This document shows positions 41,015 through 51,800 of a stretch of DNA of 64,000 bases, one piece after another (the first letter of the stretch is position 1; each line of letters starts with the position of its first letter). The notes beneath the pieces were generated by a model. That model was not told the DNA's origin. It worked only from the letters and a program-made list of their open reading frames with translations, and did not search any database. Made by a program: the position numbers and the translations under genes. This stretch comes from Argyresthia goedartella. Its lineage: Eukaryota > Arthropoda > Insecta > Lepidoptera > Argyresthiidae. The stretch lies in NCBI GenBank assembly GCA_949825045.1, contig OX463829.1, positions 6,758,001-6,822,000 on the forward strand. Reading direction: 5' to 3'.

Positions 41015-41639
41015 ATTATTCCCCGTACATACGGGGACATAATACAGCATGGAACACACGGAAGAGACGATATTATCCCTTTTTGACAAACTCAAAACAT
41101 TCTTAGACCCAATTGTTTTCATATAAAAAATTAAGAATTAACATCCCTATAACATATTTAATGAAAAGGCTTTATCCAATAACAAAGTGTATTCATCCTC
41201 ATATAAACAATTACATACATAATTCAATTAATAACATGTCACCCCCAAAAAAGTTAGGCGAAATCGGTACAGCTCGCATTACTTGTGATTGGCAGAGCCC
41301 TATCATAAATAAAGACATCCATTTAAGCGAAGCTTGTGTTGTCGTTTTTTGTGCGCTGTCTCTCAGGGAAACGACAGCGCCAGTATAAACAAAACATGCA
41401 AAAATTTCATTTTGGCTTTCATTTTCACGAACATCATGTGGACCACGTAAAATCGCGGGTTCATTCAAACTGACAGTTGACTGTTTGGCGCGTAAACAGG
41501 CTTACACTTCCGATGTTAGTCTGTCAGCTTAGATAAGGAAAGGGAGAGTGGCGCATAGCTCTGTCCCTTTCATAGAAGTGTCTTACTGTATTGTCTTTTA
41601 ACAATTTTGCTGATGTGACGTCACTAGACGGCTGAGGGT
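41015..41639. other. No gene seen
   Basis: The frames at 41113-41388 (plus) and 41211-41468 (minus) overlap on opposite strands and neither has recognisable motifs. Confidence 0.35.
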
Positions 41640-41953
41640 GTTTTGAATCTGCTGACGAGGTCCCGTCGCCCGGCACCTCGCTTTGATGACGTCATTGCGC
41701 TTGCAAAGCGATAGTTTTAGGTAGTAACTAATTAATTCACTGTAATTTTCCTATGCAACGTAAGCAACCAGTGTTACCTACATACTTTTATACTTTATAA
41801 ATTTTTAGTGCCTTTTCTTTTGTTAACTTTAGACTCACTTCAATTCTAGCATCGATTGAATATAGACATAAGTTTTAATTGTAATTTCTATTCCTTAAAA
41901 TGAAGGATTAAATTAATTATCGGTTTTTTTCGCGAATCAATTATCTAACGAAT

Positions 41954-42011
41954 GACGAACGAAGACGAGCAGCCGAGATGGTATCCTCTCGGCTGCTCGT
42001 CTTCGTTCGTC
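41954..42011. repeat. Perfect hairpin, 25-bp arms and 8-nt loop
   Basis: Left arm 41954-41978 (starts GACGAACGAAGACGAGCAGC) and right arm 41987-42011 (ends GCTGCTCGTCTTCGTTCGTC) are exact complements around TGGTATCC. It sits at the left boundary of the LINE-bearing interior of the long inverted-repeat element. Confidence 0.85.
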
Positions 42012-42116
42012 GAATCCTTGATGAAGGCTTGAAAGCTAAACCAGAGGCTTGCGGAGCCAACAGGAGCAACGATGTCTGGAGTCCTTTGGTTTCCCGCGCG
42101 CCTACTGACTCGAGGG

Positions 42117-42133
42117 TCCTACCGGCTGCGCCA
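42117..42133 (+). other. 17-mer identical to a tRNA-Ser 3' end with CCA
   Basis: TCCTACCGGCTGCGCCA here is the same string as the primer-site complement of the outer gypsy at 15259-15275. CCA is not encoded in eukaryotic tRNA genes, so the match implies a reverse-transcribed tRNA end or a leftover LTR-element primer site. Confidence 0.45.
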
Positions 42134-42425
42134 AAAGTTAGCAGTTCTTTTATGGGACACTGTATACGCATCTACAATAAAATTTCGCAAGAAATTCAAA
42201 ACTTAACTGAATCTCGATTAAAAAAATGTATAAAGCACACTTTGTGTACTAAGGCCTATTACAAAATTAATGACTTTTTACAAGACACCGACAACTGGCA
42301 TTCAACCAGTAATTAAACCATGTAAAAATTAGGCACCTACTTAATGTTATATTATGCTTGATTATGTTATGACGTTGATTAAGTCTCAATTTTTGTGCTA
42401 TTATGAATAAAAATCTGTGAACTTG
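42134..42425 (+). mobile_element. 5'-truncated LINE (CR1/Jockey-like) C-terminus
   Basis: The plus strand encodes FMGHCIRIYNKISQEIQNLT, RLKKCIKHTLCTKAYYKIND and FLQDTDNW then stop at 42315. This is the same C-terminal pattern as the LINE at 56513-57490 (GNCIRYYNKVP..KQKLYKKGYYRISDYLED..W). A short 3' UTR ends AATAAAAATCTGTGAACTTG. Confidence 0.7.
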
Positions 42426-42590
42426 AAATAAGGACTCGGCAACCGATGGATTAAAAAAAAACATAATTTTAAAGAATAGAAATTACAGTTACATCTTATG
42501 TCTATATTCAATCGATAATAGAATTGAAGTGCGTCTAAAGTTAACAAAATAATAGGCACTAAAAATGAATAAAGTATATAGCATGTAGGT

Positions 42591-42948
42591 TTTGAATTTG
42601 CCATTTGAGCAATTTAAAAAGCATCTTAAAACGACTGTCGAAAAAGGGATATTACAATGTTCAAGATTACTTAATGATGGGACTGTACGGGGTTAATCAA
42701 GCTCAACACAGACCTTGCTGGTAATATTTTTTTAATTATTTATTCCTGCTTATTAATCATAATAATTAATATTGTAATATTTGTATTAGTTAGGCACAAG
42801 CAATTTTTAAAAGAGATCTAAAAATCAATCTGTGGGAGTTTTCACGCCCTGCTTCTCCCACAGTGGTCCAATGTAGAGAAGAGGCAAAAAATGACGTTTG
42901 CTAAGAATATGTAAATATCTACAGTCATAAAGAACTTTGGCTTTGTTA
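42591..42948 (+). mobile_element. Second LINE 3' end, paralog of 4553-4757
   Basis: Begins with a decayed LINE C-terminus (HLKTTVEKGILQCSRLL, then GTVRG) and continues with a 3' UTR that matches 4757-4553 on the opposite strand. It interrupts the right arm of the 41.6-43.1-kb inverted-repeat element at GCATGTAGG, so it inserted later. Confidence 0.6.
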
Positions 42949-43308
42949 CACGGGTTGCTGACGCTGCATAGGAAAACTACAGTGAAATAATTAGTTGTTG
43001 CCTAAAACTATCACTATGCAAGCGCAATGACATCATCAAAGCGAGGTGCCGGGCGACGGGACCGTCAGCAGATTCCGTGAATGCAGGGTATGTAACACGT
43101 TATTTCAAATTCATAATTTTGTTAAAGATCCATACAAAATAAAATAAAAACGTGCAAAAGAGGGGCCTTTTATATTTTAGGTCTCAAAATAAATAAATAT
43201 CTGTTTTTCTGTAATTACTTGAGGAGCGTCGTATCTCCAAGTACTTAATATTATTAAAGGCTGAGTGCAACATCTCACCTACCCACAAGCAATGCTAACT
43301 CCCCAACT

Positions 43309-43602
43309 CTACTTCATCAAGGCATGAACAACTGCATTAGCATTCAACGCCTTCAAATCTGTATAAGTCTGACCCGTACCAACAAACACTATGGGCTGAC
43401 CAGTTATATAAGTCATCGAGATGGCAGCACCGACTTTGTCGTCGATCGTGTCGAACTTGGTTAGGACGATGCCGTCGATAGTATGCGGGTTGGTGTTGGC
43501 ACTGTAGTCGGCCAGTGCTTGGTTGAATTTGACGAGTTGGTCGACCGCTTCGTTCCCGACTAGAGCTTCGCCGACGAATAGGACCAAGTCTGGGTCGTTA
43601 AC
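43309..43602 (-). CDS. SRPRA: SRP receptor alpha, last exon (G4-G5 of the GTPase)
   Basis: The terminal exon encodes 97 residues from [20 protein letters not shown] to ALMK and a TAG stop at 43309-43311. It contains the G4 guanine-specificity motif TKFD (in [16 protein letters not shown]) and the G5/closing-loop region [11 protein letters not shown], both diagnostic of SRP-type GTPases. The docking protein SR-alpha sits on the ER membrane and, with SRP54, hands ribosome-nascent-chain complexes to the translocon. The exon is preceded by TTTTCATCAG and starts in phase 0. Identity to animal SR-alpha is very high in this stretch. No AATAAA is obvious close by; TATAAA on the minus strand near 43169-43174 is a weak alternative. 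Confidence 0.96.
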   Translation of the reverse strand, partial: VNDPDLVLFVGEALVGNEAVDQLVKFNQALADYSANTNPHTIDGIVLTKFDTIDDKVGAAISMTYITGQPIVFVGTGQTYTDLKALNANAVVHALMK

Positions 43603-43639
43603 CTGATGAAAAATAAAGAGTTATAAGCTTGTATCTTAC

Positions 43640-45535
43640 GGTATATTATATCTGCAGACAGAGACAATGCAACCGCACGTCATACTCAATATATCTGCAG
43701 ACAGAGACAATACGACAGCAAGTCATACTCATTATATCTGCAGACAAAGACAATACGATAGCAAGTCATACTCAATATATCTTCAGACAGAGAAAATACG
43801 ACAACAAGTCATACTCATTATATCTGCAGACAGAAACAATACGACAGCACATCATGAGTATTGAATCTGCAGACAGAGACAATACGACAACAAGTCATAC
43901 TCATTATATCTGCAGACAGAGACAATACGACAACAAGTCATACTCATTATATCTGCAGACAGAGACAATACGACAACAAGTCATACTCATTATATCTGCA
44001 GACAGAGACAATACGACAGCAAGTCATACTCAATATATCTGCAGACAGAGACAATACGACAGCAAATCATACTCATTATATCTGCAGACAGAGACGATAC
44101 GACAACAAGTCATACTCATTATATCTGCAGAAAGGACAATACGACAGCACGTCATACTCATTATATCTGCAGACAGAGGCAATACGACGGCAAGTCATAC
44201 TCAATTATCTGCAGACATAGACAATACGACGGCAAGTCATACTCAATATATCTGCAGATAGAGACAATACGACGGCAAGTCATACTCGATATATCTGCAA
44301 ACAGAGACAGTACGACAGCACGTCATACTCAATATATCTGCAGACAGAGACAATACGACGGCAAGTCATACTCAATATATCTGCAGACAGAGGCAATACG
44401 ACGGCAAGTCATACTCAATTATCTGCAGAAATAGACAATACGACGGCAAGTCATACTCAATATATCTGCAGACAAAGTCAATACGACAGCAAGTCATACT
44501 CAATGTATCTGCAAAAAGAGACAATACGACGGCAAGTCATACTCAATCTATCTGCAGACAGAGACAATACGACAGCACGTCATACTCAATATATCTGCAG
44601 ACAGAGACAATACGACGGCAAGTCATACTCAATATATCTGCAGACAGAGACAATACGACGGCAAGCCGTACTCAATATATCTGCAGATAGAGACAATACG
44701 ACGGCAATTCATACTCAATATATCTGCAGACAAAGACAATGCGACAGCACTTCATACTCAATATATCTTCAGACAGAGACAATACGACAGCCCGTCATGC
44801 TCAAAATATCTGCAGACAGAGACAATGCGACAGCACGTCATACTCAATATATCTGCAGACAGAGACAATACGACGGCAAGTCATACTCAATATATCTGCA
44901 GACAGAGACAATACGACGGCAAGTCATACTCAATATATCTGCAGACAGAGACAATACGACGGCAAGTCATACTCAATATATCTGCAAACAGAGACAATAC
45001 GACAGCACGTCATACTCAATATATCTGCAGACAGGGACAATACGACAGCACTTCATACTCAATATATCTGCAGACAGAGACAATACGACGGCAAGTCATA
45101 GGTATTCAATATATCTGCAGACAGAGACAATACGACGGCAAGTCATACTCAATATATCTGCAGAAAGAGACAATACGACAGCACGTCATGCTCAATATAT
45201 CTGCAGACAGAGACAATACGATGGCAAGTCATACTCAATATATCTGCAGACAGACAATACAACGGCAAGTCATACTCAATATATCTGCAAACAGAGACAA
45301 TACGACAGCACGTCATACTCAATATATCTGCAGACAGGGACAATACGACAGCACTTCATACTCGATATATCTGCAGACAGAGACAATACGACAGCACGTC
45401 ATTCTCAATATATCTGCAGACAGGGACAATACGACAGCACGTCATACTTATTATATCTGCAGACAGAGGCAATACGACCGCACGTCATACTCAATATATC
45501 TGCAGTCTGAGACAATACGGCAGCACGTCAGATTC
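43640..45535. repeat. 43-bp minisatellite, about 44 units
   Basis: The consensus unit is CTGCAGACAGAGACAATACG then ACgGCAaGTCATACTCAATATAT (43 bp, one PstI site per unit). Units differ by point changes that group locally: CAGCAAGTC with CTCATTATAT in the left part, CGGCAAGTC with CTCAATATAT in the middle and right, and CAGCACGTC scattered. Several units are 41-42 bp or have local insertions. The consensus has no stop in any plus-strand frame, and 43 is not a multiple of three, so long spurious frames run through it. It lies inside the last SRPRA intron, antisense to those frames. Confidence 0.97.
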
Positions 45536-45595
45536 ATAACACCACTTCTTTTTCTTCGGGGGGTAAACGTATTCGAAGCGACGACTTTCGTGGCG

Positions 45596-45775
45596 TAGGG
45601 GTCGATACTCAGCCTCACAGGCGAGGTCATGGCTTGAATTCCGGCCGGGGAGGAAAACAAATCCCGGATTTCGGATGTTTGTTGTGTTTGTGACGTCGCT
45701 GGTTTTGGTACCCACTATAGAGGTTAAGTGTGGGGACAGAGGCGATGTATGAGTCTGTATATATATATAAATGTT
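45596..45775 (+). mobile_element. SINE-like remnant, copy 1
   Basis: GTCATGGCTTGAATTCCGGC is a decayed B-box-like stretch. It is followed by TTTGTGACGTCGCTGG, ACCCACTATAG and GGGGACAGAGGCGATGTATG. The same order (GTTCGAGCCCCGGCTGGGAT, ATGTGACGTCGCCA, CCTATTGTGG, GGGCCAGAGGCAATGTATG) occurs at about 63080-63230. It abuts the donor of the last SRPRA intron. Confidence 0.55.
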
Positions 45776-45781
45776 TTATAC

Positions 45782-45918
45782 CTTGATCAGTTTAGACAGA
45801 GCCCTCATCAGCGGTTCGTTGTCCTGCATGCGTCCCGCCGTATCGATCAACACAACATCGATTTTGGAATCGGCCGCGAATCGAATCGCCTCCATCGCTA
45901 TGCCGGCTGCGTCTTTGC
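45782..45918 (-). CDS. SRPRA: SRP receptor alpha exon (G3 DTAGR)
   Basis: A 137-bp exon encoding [20 protein letters not shown], then [20 protein letters not shown], then SKLIK. DTAGR is the G3 motif that contacts the gamma phosphate and the catalytic water. The acceptor is CACCCTCCAG. The first two bases GC complete the Gly codon split with the preceding exon, and the donor is AAG|GTATAA. It aligns without gaps to animal SR-alpha between the YEKGYG and [14 protein letters not shown] segments. Confidence 0.95.
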
Positions 45919-46973
45919 CTGGAGGGTGAAAAAATAACGTTTACATCACATTTCGTTGTGCATGGCTCGCCCTATGGCCTCGAATTTCTCCGACAGATGG
46001 TGGGGACTTAGTGATGCTTGACTCGGCTCTTGATGTCGTACTAATCTTAGGTGTAGGATTATTTAACACATGGATCGGCCTACGGCCTCGGCTTTTATTT
46101 AGGCGTTTCCGACTTGGGTTAGCCTTCAGCTTTGTACTGTTCTGTTATATGATTGGTTTTTAGCCTTGGCCTTCAGCCTCGCCGTTCTCTACCATGAAGC
46201 TGTATTCATGACGCATGACTGGGCTCTTGGTTGGTGTCGTGTTGACGTGGTGTTATTTTTCATTAATATCTCGTAATAATGAATTAAAAATATATCTATG
46301 TATCATTGGCTCGCTACAATTAATGAAATGTTGATCTATATATCTAGTTACTTACCGTATCCCTTCTCGTAGAGCGCGGCCGTGGTGCAGCGCCGCGAGG
46401 TGGCGCGTGTATTATGTTACTCACCGATCCCTTCTCGTAGAGCGTGGCCATGGTCCTGCCACCGTGGCGGGCGGCGGGGTGCAGCGCGAGGTGACCCGTG
46501 TATTATGTTACTCACCGAATTTCTTCTCGTAGAGCATGGTCATGGTCCTGCCACCTTGGCGGGCCGCGGGGTGCTGCACGGCCAGGTGGCGCGTGTATTA
46601 TGTTACTCACCGATCCCTTCTCGTAGAGCGTGGCCATGGTCCTGCCACCTTGGCTGGCGGCGGGGTACTGCACGGCCAGGTGGCGCGTGTATTATGTTAC
46701 TCACCGAATCTCTTCTCGTAGAGCGTGGCCATGGTCCTGCCACCTTGGCGGGCGGCGGGGTGCTGCACGGTCAGGTGGCGCGTATATTATGTTACTCACC
46801 GAATCTCTTCTCGTAGAGAGTGGCCATGGTCCTGCCACCGTGGCGGGCGGCGAGTTGGCCCATGTATTATGTTACTCACCGATCCCTTCCCGCAGAGCGT
46901 GGCCATGGTCCTGCCACCGTGGCGGGCGGCGGGGTGCAGCGCGGCGAGGTGGCCCATGTATTATGTTACTCAC
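45919..46973 (-). other. SRPRA: SRPRA intron (1055 bp) with exon-end tandem array
   Basis: The donor GTGAGTAAC (46973 downward) and acceptor CACCCTCCAG (ending 45919) are both canonical. The donor-proximal 600 bp is a tandem array of the exon end itself. The remainder (about 45945-46355) is AT-rich with repeated CCTCGGCYTT/GGCCTTCAGC patches. Confidence 0.9.
46362..46971 (-). repeat. Tandem array of the upstream exon's 3' end plus its splice donor
   Basis: The unit, read on the minus strand, is the last 75 or so nt of exon 46974-47181 (coding [18 protein letters not shown]) followed by GTGAGTAACATAATACAC, the start of the intron. The marker TCACCG (donor, plus strand) recurs at 46421, 46512, 46607, 46701, 46796, 46876 and at the true donor 46970. 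Spacings are 91, 95, 94, 95, 80 and 94 bp, with a 59-bp partial unit at the far end (TTACCG, 46362). Most copies read GGATCGGTGAG or GGATTCGGTGAG in place of the genuine GGATACGGTGAG. The farthest partial unit keeps GGATACGGTAAG and joins unique intron sequence, so it may be the ancestral donor. Confidence 0.95.
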
Positions 46974-47181
46974 CGTATCCCTTCTCGTAGAGCGTAGCCA
47001 TGGTCCTGCCACCGTGGCGGGCCGCGGGGTGCAGCGCGACGAGGTGGCGCGTGTGCGTGCGCAGCTGCTCCACGGCGCCGGCGCGGAACGTGTCACACGC
47101 CGCGATTAGCACGGAGAGGTCGTTCTCGATCAGCCAGAAGCAGATCTTAGCCAGGTTGGTGGACTTGCCGACGCCGTTCAC
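46974..47181 (-). CDS. SRPRA: SRP receptor alpha exon (P-loop, G2, DTFRAGA)
   Basis: A 208-bp exon beginning at the P-loop ([17 protein letters not shown]; the preceding Cys-Gly comes from the upstream exon). It continues with [19 protein letters not shown], the SRP-family insertion-box/G2 region, and ends [10 protein letters not shown] with one base of the final Gly. The lysine and threonine of GKST that bind nucleotide phosphates are present. The acceptor is ACCCCAG|GTG and the donor TACG|GTGAGT (phase 1). Retaining the intron would add Gly-Glu then an immediate TAA. The last 75 bp are the source sequence of the downstream tandem array. Confidence 0.96.
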
Positions 47182-48633
47182 CTGGGGTTCACATATAAGT
47201 AATAAATAAATGAATATAGCGCATTAATGTCCCCACCGAGGGGCATATGCCTTTTTAACGGATACGAGAAAGATTGGCTCATTGTTGGTTGATGGAAATG
47301 AGGCTCACAATTTCACCTACCTAGAAAGTCTTTTAATTAGCTGACCTTTTGAGGAATGACAGTAACTGCCAGTCAATATAAACTTTTGGTAGTTCGATTC
47401 TGTATCTCTGGACATCTTTCTCGATACCTTTGAAAGGTATTGTGACTGTGACTGCAATTTTATACACGAATTTTGAAATACTTGCAGCCTTACTACGTAA
47501 TTCTGACATCTAGCTTTTCACTTTTTTTCGAATCACAGGATCGTCAGGATTAGTATAAATCGGAACGCTTTCTTCGTGTTTAGTCTATGAAACATGAGTT
47601 GGAAATTTTAGCTGTCACTGATATTGCATTTTCGTCTCGGTTGGGTTTTCCCACGAAAATGTCGACGGTTTTTGGAGATTTGTAATGGAAATAAATTAAT
47701 ATTACAGTGATCCATTCCCAAAACGCGTGTTGGTAGTGTGTGTTGTGACTCCGCGTAGTCGTCAGTGCAATCGGTATAACATTTAGACTTGACTAGGAAC
47801 AAATGTGTTCGAAAAGGTTACCTCGTGTTTGGCCGGGATTTTGAATTGCTCTGTCGAAATCATGTAGTTCACTATCCAGCAGCATTCAATCCGCGTAATT
47901 GTAGGCTACGGAGCTCGCGGACCCTCGAGTGTATTTTAACATAACCTCAAAGTTGAGCCTCGCACTGAAAGATTGGATCAGATTGCAGAAAAGGACCTCA
48001 GTGCAAGAGATTTGGACGGACGCGCGTACGTTCGAAACTTCGCTGGGAGGCCGCAGGACATTACCGTCCGAATCGTGTAGAATGAAATGGAACAGAGTGT
48101 GTCACTTGCTGTCGGCAAGGAGATGCAGAGAACCTTTTTCAGAGAAGAATTGGGACTTACCGAGACGCGCACGTCCCGTACCTCGCCGGGGAGAAGATAG
48201 TCATCACAGCCGGACACATACAGGTATTTTCTCGGCGAACAGCCGAAAGATTCAACCTCCAACACGTTCGGACGAGTGTTTTACTAGCTATGGGCCCCTA
48301 ATCTGAATCCGGCCCTGATGGAAGCCAGATCAAATGGTAGACTGAACGCGGTTCTTTTCATTCATGATTTCCCTCTGGGGGCTAAAATAATCGCGGTGGT
48401 GCATATGCTGCAACTGGTTAGGCTCGGGTAGGTAATTATGGTTCCTCTATCCACAGTAGGTTAAGACCAGCATATGCACTATATTCAAATCATTCACTAC
48501 ATACATACAGCATATGTGCTAGCCAAATCAACACAAACTTGAAACCTACCTTCACATTTGATTCATAAAGGTTGACCAAAATAACTCATATTAAACGGAT
48601 GCCAGTTATTAATTAGCATACTTATGTTTTTAG
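47182..48633. other. SRPRA intron sequence, possible decayed ORF at 47.96-48.29 kb
   Basis: Between the exon and the gypsy insertion there is no clear gene. A plus-strand frame at about 47977-48200 reads EKDLSARDLDGRAYVRNFAG, then RPQDITVRIV, a stop, then NEMEQSVSLAVGKEMQRTFF. Its composition is protein-like, interrupted by stops, so it may be a dead mobile-element ORF. I do not recognise the family. Confidence 0.35.
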
Positions 48634-48733
48634 TGTTATTTTGGAGATACGGGAGCGAAATCAAAGGCACACAACCAATTGAAGCGCGAGTATATTGTCG
48701 ACTGACTACGACTACCCACATACATTACTAACA
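48634..48733 (-). repeat. 3' LTR of the mag-like element
   Basis: One hundred bases from TGTTATTTTGGAGATACGGG to CATTACTAACA on the plus strand. It differs from 53137-53236 at one position (A against T, plus-strand 48727 against 53230). Confidence 0.92.
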
Positions 48734-48810
48734 TCCCTCCACCACTATTTTTAAATTATGTGGAAATATAACAAAAAAAAACTTTTGCTTATATACGGCT
48801 CTTAACCCAT

Positions 48811-51800
48811 CTAAACCTTATAATTAACAGGTTTCCTACTCCTAAGGGAACGAGACTCTTGTGGGTTATCAGATAACGGTTCTGTTTGAGCGGCAGCGAC
48901 AACCGTTTGATCTACTGTCTGTACGGAGTTTCCGGATGGTATCGCCTCGACAGGATCCTGGCAATCTGTCCACTCCTCGTCAACTGATGATAGTCCAGGC
49001 GGTCCAGTGTCCGACGTAGACGGGGCCGTTGTCTCACTGACCAAAGTTAGACCAACGTCTGTATCCAGCCTGGGCATTGCAACCGGGTCGCCTCTAACCA
49101 AAGACAACACTGGTGGTGGCATATTATCGTTCAATTCCTCTGACAACGAAGAGCGACGTGTGTTGTCTGTGTTTGAAGTGTTTTGTTCCATCACGTCCGT
49201 TGTACTATACTCTCTACGTTCTCCTTCATTCTCCTCTTCTTTCAATTCATATATTTGATTTTTATGGCGCTTAATGATGCGCTCCAATTTGTCTAATTTC
49301 ACCAAATAAGCTGATTTCCCAAGTCTCTTGTATATAACTCCTTTGTTCCAGAATTGTTTTTGATTTTGGTACGCTTTTACTATAACTAAATCACCAACTA
49401 CAAAGTCAATGTTCCTCCTCCCCCGATAGTATTTAGCCTGTAAGGACTGACTTATTTGTACAGTTTCTGTCAGTGTTGGGTCTGAAGATGGCGGTGGCAA
49501 CGGATTTAGTAAATCAAGCCTACAACGTAATTTTCTACCGAACAAGACCTCCGCAGGAGAACGATTAGTGGACGAATGTTTTGAGTTACGGTAATTAAAT
49601 AAAAATTCATTTAACTTTACGGTAAAATCTGACCTACGTGACCCTGATAACAAAATCGACTTTATTGCTTTCTTTATGATTTTAACGTAGCTTTCCGCTT
49701 GCCCGTTACTGGCAGGATGGTACGACGGCGAAGTTAAATGTGCAATACCATTTGACTTGCAGAAATTGTCAAACTGTTGTGACGCAAAAGATGGACCATT
49801 ATCAGTACAAATTGTGGCGATTAACCCGAATCTTGACATTAATTCGCATAATTTTTCAATCACCACCGTTGTGCTATATCCTGTAGTAACGTCAAACACT
49901 TCTACCCATTTTGAATATGCGTCAACTGCTACTAAATACATTTTTGTATTGAACGGCCCTAAAAAATCTAAATGAACTCTGTGCCATGGTTCAGGGGGAT
50001 ACGGCCAAGGAGTAAGCGGCGCGCGGGGTGGGGAGGGTCTTAGTTGATTGCATACGTCACACGTAGCCACCGCCTGCTCTAACGCAGTCGCCATCCCGGG
50101 CCACCAAAACCTAGACACCGCTTCAGATTTCATTTTTATATATCCTAGGTGCCCTTTATGCAGCTCATTAATTATGGTCCATCTCAGACTATCCGGTACT
50201 ATCAGTTTGGTACCTTTCATCAAACAGTTTTTCTCCACTGCTAATTCCGAACGACAATTAAAAAACGCTTTTAACGTTCTATCAGTAACCGACCTGGGCC
50301 AACCATTCAAGGTATAACTAACTACTTGTGATAGTAGTGAGTCTGATCGCGTCGCTTCACTAACATCGCATAGAGAAATAGGCAATGAGTCACCCTCCCA
50401 AATGAAATTAATGTAACACGCATCATCGTACATTTCTATTGTATCTAAAACCGGTTTGCTACTGTTTGTTCGCGCTTGTCTCTCGATCTCATGATCTACT
50501 GGCAAGGCCCTACTTAGAAAATCTGCACAATTATGAGCACTGCTCACGTATTCAATTTTGTAGTTGTACGCTGATAAGAAAATTGCATATCTTTGCAATC
50601 TGTTAGCTGATACCTCAGGTACTGATTTGTCGGGTTGAAAAATGGACAATAACGGCTTATGATCTGTTTTCAAAACAAACGGCTCCACTCTGCCATACAA
50701 GTATTGATGAAATTTACGCACACCAAATATTATTGCAGTGGCTTCTTTTTGTATCTGACTATACCTTTTTTCAGCGGGATTTAACGAGCGGGACACGAAT
50801 GAAATAGGCCTTTCGACTTCCTTCTCGATTTGTGATAGAATTGCACCTAACCCGTGTGGTGATGCATCTACGGTCAAGACATGCTTTGCATTCGGATTAA
50901 AGTGTGCTAAACAATTATCCGACGCCAGCTCTTTTTTTATGCACAAAAATGCCTGTTCATGTTCTGCGTCCCATGACCATTTCACACTTTTTTGTATTAA
51001 GGAATGTAATGGCGCTAAAATACTAGAAGTATTCCTTATGAAACTCCTATAATAATTGACCAGGCCTAAAAAGGACTTTAGCTCTGAAACATTCCGTGGT
51101 TCCTTTGCCTCTATTATAGCTTTTACCTTGTCTTTTGATTTGTGCAACCCATTCTTATCTATAACAAATCCAAGGTAAGTCACAGAATCTTGGAAAAAAT
51201 GGCACTTATCATGTCTTAGCACCAATCCTGCATTTTCTAATCTGTCAAAAACTTCCTGAAGTCTTTCTACATGTTCTTCCCTTGTTTTACCCGTCACTAA
51301 TATGTCATCAAGATATTGGAGTACCCCTCCAATTCCCGAAAGTATATTTTCAAGTGTGCGTTGGAAAATGGCTGGCGCGCTGGACAATCCAAAAACCAAC
51401 CGCTTAAATTTAAATAGACCTTTATGTGTATTAATGCATGTTAAGTCTTGGGAGTCCTCGCTTAGCATTAGTTGGTTATACGCATTTGATAAATCTAATT
51501 TAGTAAATTGTTGCCCCCCGTGTAGTTTAGAAAACAGTTCATCTATTCTAGGAAGCGGAAATGTTTCTATGACAAGTTGTTTGTTGAGGGTAGCCGAATA
51601 ATCTGCACACAGACGAATTTTCCCATCTTTCCGTAACACAGGTACAATTGGGCTTGCGTATTCCGAATGTCTGACTGGTACAATAATACCTAGATTGACC
51701 AGTCTATCAATTTCCTGCTCTAATTTTGGTCTTATTGCAAAAGGAACTGAGCGAGCTTTAATGAAAATCGGCGTTGAATTTGACTTCATGTTTAACGTGA

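Larger units (their letters stand above)
41640..43080. mobile_element. Long inverted-repeat element carrying two LINE 3' ends and a hairpin
   Basis: The outer arm 41640-41770 (GAGGTCCCGTCGCCCGGCAC, CTTTGATGACGTCATTGCGC) is the reverse complement of about 42950-43075. The next 120 bp (..GTTAACTTTAGACTCACTTC, CATCGATTGAATATAGACATAAG) pair with about 42485-42590. Together they form one arm of about 250 bp each side; the right arm is interrupted by an insertion at about 42591-42948. The interior holds a 25-bp perfect hairpin and a 5'-truncated LINE. No transposase is present. Confidence 0.65.
43603..45781 (-). other. SRPRA: SRPRA intron (2179 bp), minisatellite-filled
   Basis: GT at 45781-45780 and AG at 43604-43603 on the minus strand join AAG to GTT in phase 0. 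Nearly all of the intron is the 43-bp minisatellite plus a SINE-like remnant near the donor end. Confidence 0.9.

Noticed and set aside
43629..45598. Long plus-strand frames (up to 335 codons) of repeated YICRQRQYD / ISADRDNT
   Set aside because: They are translations of the 43-bp minisatellite, which has no stop in any plus frame. They lie antisense inside an SRPRA intron and have no start context or non-repeat domain.
46382..47209. Plus-strand frames of repeated ARVLCYSPIPSRRAWPWSCH
   Set aside because: Antisense translations of the exon-end tandem array; the true coding content is on the minus strand.
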